NCBI GenBank assembly: GCA_002304945.1
Contig: DBPQ01000047.1
Span: forward strand, 3,603-21,903
Direction: 5' to 3'
DNA length: 18,301 bases
From: Actinomycetales bacterium UBA1416
Lineage (GTDB): Bacteria > Actinomycetota > Actinomycetes > Actinomycetales > Actinomycetaceae
A program made the translations under genes and the position numbers. Under the pieces are notes generated by a model. That model saw nothing but the letters and a program-made list of their open reading frames with translations. It searched no databases and was not told the origin of the DNA. Positions within the stretch are counted from its first letter, which is position 1; each line of letters opens with the position of its first letter. Below are positions 16,102-18,301 of this stretch, piece by piece.

Positions 16102-18301
16102 TCACGCCTCCGCGCGCCGCCGGCCCCGCTCGGTGCGCCGCTCGAACAGGGTGTAGAGCACCGGCACCACGACGAGGGTGAGCAGGGTGGAGCTGATCAG
16201 GCCGCCGATCACCACGAGCGCGAGCGGCTGCGAGATGAACGACCCGCCCCCGGTGATCCCGAACGCCATGGGCAGCAGCGCGAAGATCGTGGCCGCCGCC
16301 GTCATCACGATGGGCCGCAGCCGCTTGCGTGCGCCCTCGGTCACCGCCTCGGCGAGCGACCGGCCGCGTGACCGGTACTGGTTGATCAGGTCGATCAGCA
16401 CGATCGCGTTGGACACCACGATGCCCACCAGCATGAGGAACCCGATCAACGCCGGCACCCCGAGCGCCGTCCCCGTCACCAGCAGCGCCACCAAGGACCC
16501 GGTCACCGCGAACGGCACCGAGACCAGCAGGATCAGCGGCTGCACGAGGCTGTTGAACGTGGCCACCAGCACGATGTAGACGATGACGATCGCGAGGACC
16601 AGCGCCAACCCCAGGTTCGCGAACGCCTCCGCCTGGTCTGCGGCCACGCCCCCGATCTCCACCTCGGCGCCGGGCGGAAGCTCGAGGTCGTCGAGGGCGG
16701 TCCGCAGCTCCCCGGTCAGCGCGCCCAGGTCCTGCCCTGCCGGCGTCACGGCGATGGTGGCGCTGCGGTTCCCGTCGATGCGGGTGATCGTTGTCGGCGT
16801 CTCGACCACCTCCACCGAGGCCAGCTGCCCGAGCGGCACCGGCCCCGCAGCGGTGGTCAGCGGGACGGCCCGCAGTTCGTCCACGGACGCCGGGCCATCC
16901 CCGAAGGACGCCCGCACCGTCACCGGACCGGAGCCGAGGTCCACCGTCCCGACCTGGGGGTCGTTCATCATGCCGGCCACCGAGCCCGCCACCGCGGTCT
17001 CGCTCAGTCCCACCTCGGCGGCGGCCGCGCGGTCCACGGTCACCTCCACCACCGGTTGGTCGGCGGCCAGGTTGCTGCTCACCTGGGCAGCGCCGTCCAC
17101 GCCCGTGGCGGCGTCGCGCACGAGGGTGGCGGCCTCGGCGAGCACGCCGATGTCGTCCGCCGTCACCAGCAGGTCGACCGTCGAGGCGCCCACCATGGCA
17201 TCGCCCGCGCTCACCTCGATGTCCGTGACCGGGCCGGTCGCCAGCCCGGCGACGGCGTCGCGCACCTCCTCGGTGACGGCGGCGCCGTCGGCGTCCTCGG
17301 CGAGCGTGAGCGCGAACGACGCCGACGCGCCCCCGATCGCCCCGAAGGCGGCCATCCCGGTGCCGGACCCGACGGTGGACTGGACGGTCTCGACGCCGTC
17401 GAGGGCCATGAGGGCATCCTCGACCTCGCGGGCCGCGGCATCCTGGGCGGCCAGCGAGGTGCCGGGTGCGAAGGACTGGGTGACGTTCACGGTGTCCTGG
17501 CCCATGTCCCCGAGGAGGTTGGTCTCGAGGCGCGGCACGAGGGCCAGCGACCCACCCAGCACGGCGAACGCCGCCACGAGGGTGATCACGGGGCGGCGCA
17601 GCGCCCAGGCGAGGGTGGGGACGTAGGTGCGCTGCCAGATGCCGTGGCGCTCGCGACGTTCGGCCTCCTCGCGCGCGGTCGCGGCGGCCTCGGGATCGCG
17701 GGCGGAGCGCGGCGGGCGCAGGAACCAGCGGGCGAGGACGGGCACGATGGTCAGGGAGACGAACAGGGAGGCGAGCATCGCGATCGCCACGGTGAACGCG
17801 AACGGGCGGAACAGTTCGCCCACGAAGCCGCCCACCAGCCCGATCGGCACGAACACCGCGACTGTGGCGAGCGTGGAGGACGTCACCGCGCCGGCCACCT
17901 CCTTGACCGCGGTGATGATCGCGGCGGTGCGTTCCTCCCCGTAGGAGAGGTGGCGCTTGATGTTCTCGATGACCACGATGGAGTCGTCCACGACGCGCCC
18001 GATGGAGATGGTGAGGGCGGCGAGCGTGAGGATGTTGAGCGTGTAGCCGGTGGCGTACATGACCGCGAACGCCGCCAGCAGGGACAGCGGGATGGACACC
18101 GCCGAGACCAGGGTGGACGTCACCGACATCAGGAACAGCAGGATCACCACCACGGCGAACGCCAGGCCCAGCATCCCCTCCACCGCGAGGCCCTCGATGG
18201 ACTCGGTGATGAACGGGGCCTGGTCGAACACCACGGCCACCTCGACGTCCTGCGCCGCCAGCGTCTCCTCCACCTCCGCTAGGAGCGTGGGTCGGTAACA
18301 C
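16102..18301 (-). CDS. RND-superfamily efflux transporter (AcrB/SwrC-like), 5'-truncated
   Basis: The C-terminal 732 residues of an inner-membrane RND pump of about 1050 residues; the start is beyond the window. The visible part begins just before VVFDQAPFITESIEGL and goes through the first membrane block. That block contains TM4 with the proton-relay aspartates in SIGRVVDDSIVVIENIKRHL. Next come a cytoplasmic link, TM7, the second large extracytoplasmic domain (VTQSFAPGTSL through VEIGGVAADQAEAF) and TM8-12 with GIVVSNAIVLIDLINQYRSRGRSL. It ends in YTLFERRTERGRRR. No outer-membrane partner is expected in an actinobacterium, so it probably works alone, as SwrC-like pumps do. The substrate is unknown. 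The last ~25 bases of the window use rare codons (see findings). Confidence 0.93.
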   Translation of the reverse strand, partial: CYRPTLLAEVEETLAAQDVEVAVVFDQAPFITESIEGLAVEGMLGLAFAVVVILLFLMSVTSTLVSAVSIPLSLLAAFAVMYATGYTLNILTLAALTISIGRVVDDSIVVIENIKRHLSYGEERTAAIITAVKEVAGAVTSSTLATVAVFVPIGLVGGFVGELFRPFAFTVAIAMLASLFVSLTIVPVLARWFLRPPRSARDPEAAATAREEAERRERHGIWQRTYVPTLAWALRRPVITLVAAFAVLGGSLALVPRLETNLLGDMGQDTVNVTQSFAPGTSLAAQDAAAREVEDALMALDGVETVQSTVGSGTGMAAFGAIGGASASFALTLAEDADGAAVTEEVRDAVAGLATGPVTDIEVSAGDAMVGASTVDLLVTADDIGVLAEAATLVRDAATGVDGAAQVSSNLAADQPVVEVTVDRAAAAEVGLSETAVAGSVAGMMNDPQVGTVDLGSGPVTVRASFGDGPASVDELRAVPLTTAAGPVPLGQLASVEVVETPTTITRIDGNRSATIAVTPAGQDLGALTGELRTALDDLELPPGAEVEIGGVAADQAEAFANLGLALVLAIVIVYIVLVATFNSLVQPLILLVSVPFAVTGSLVALLVTGTALGVPALIGFLMLVGIVVSNAIVLIDLINQYRSRGRSLAEAVTEGARKRLRPIVMTAAATIFALLPMAFGITGGGSFISQPLALVVIGGLISSTLLTLVVVPVLYTLFERRTERGRRRAEA

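Noticed and set aside
16070..18301. 743-codon second minus-strand frame over the RND gene
   Set aside because: Arg/Gly-rich without membrane helices; the neighbouring frame has the RND motifs.

Overview
The window is a very GC-rich, densely packed stretch of a bacterial chromosome. G/C dominates third codon positions and GTG starts are common. A DUF222/HNH (13E12-type) nuclease gene, an ELCVCDL-type ArsR and several promoters whose -10 box lies 6-7 bases before a start codon (leaderless genes) point to an actinobacterium, probably in or near the Micrococcales. The genus cannot be told from the sequence alone. No tRNA, rRNA, CRISPR array or complete insertion sequence was seen, and no gene-free stretch exceeds about 300 bases.

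Layout. (1) 2-1521 +: the end of an OmpR-type response regulator and its overlapping sensor histidine kinase. (2) 1499-3960 -: a branched-chain amino acid operon read right to left. It has a 13-residue leader peptide (Ile-Leu-Ile), an attenuator, a large acetohydroxyacid synthase subunit of the IlvG type, an 82-residue IlvM-like ACT subunit and a short GntR regulator. All three protein-coding genes overlap by 1-4 bases. This is the most interesting unit in the window. (3) 4052-4752 -: a vapBC toxin-antitoxin pair. (4) 4792-4861: two hairpins, one a perfect 15-bp inverted repeat, at the apparently cut 5' end of a two-gene membrane-protein operon (4819-6356 +). (5) 6322-8724 -: a UvrA-like ATPase of the DrrC drug-resistance type. 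(6) 8787-11039 +: a GH3 beta-glucosidase whose N-terminus looks replaced by a low-complexity repeat. (7) 11093-12652 -: a DUF222/HNH nuclease. (8) 12786-13775 +: an aldo/keto reductase. (9) 13789-14453 -: a second toxin-antitoxin pair (Phd/PIN). (10) 14506-16098 +: a minimal arsenic operon (operator, arsR, acr3). (11) 16102-18301 -: an RND efflux pump running off the window.

How it fits together. The ilv unit makes acetolactate/acetohydroxybutyrate for Val, Leu and Ile. The leader RNA can fold into either an antiterminator or a terminator, depending on where a translating ribosome stalls, which would link expression to Ile/Leu supply. The arsenic genes form a self-contained As(III)-sensing and export unit. 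Together with the UvrA-like protein and the RND pump they give the right side of the window an efflux and resistance flavour. The two toxin-antitoxin modules, the truncated membrane operon and the altered GH3 N-terminus mark places where the chromosome has probably been rearranged.
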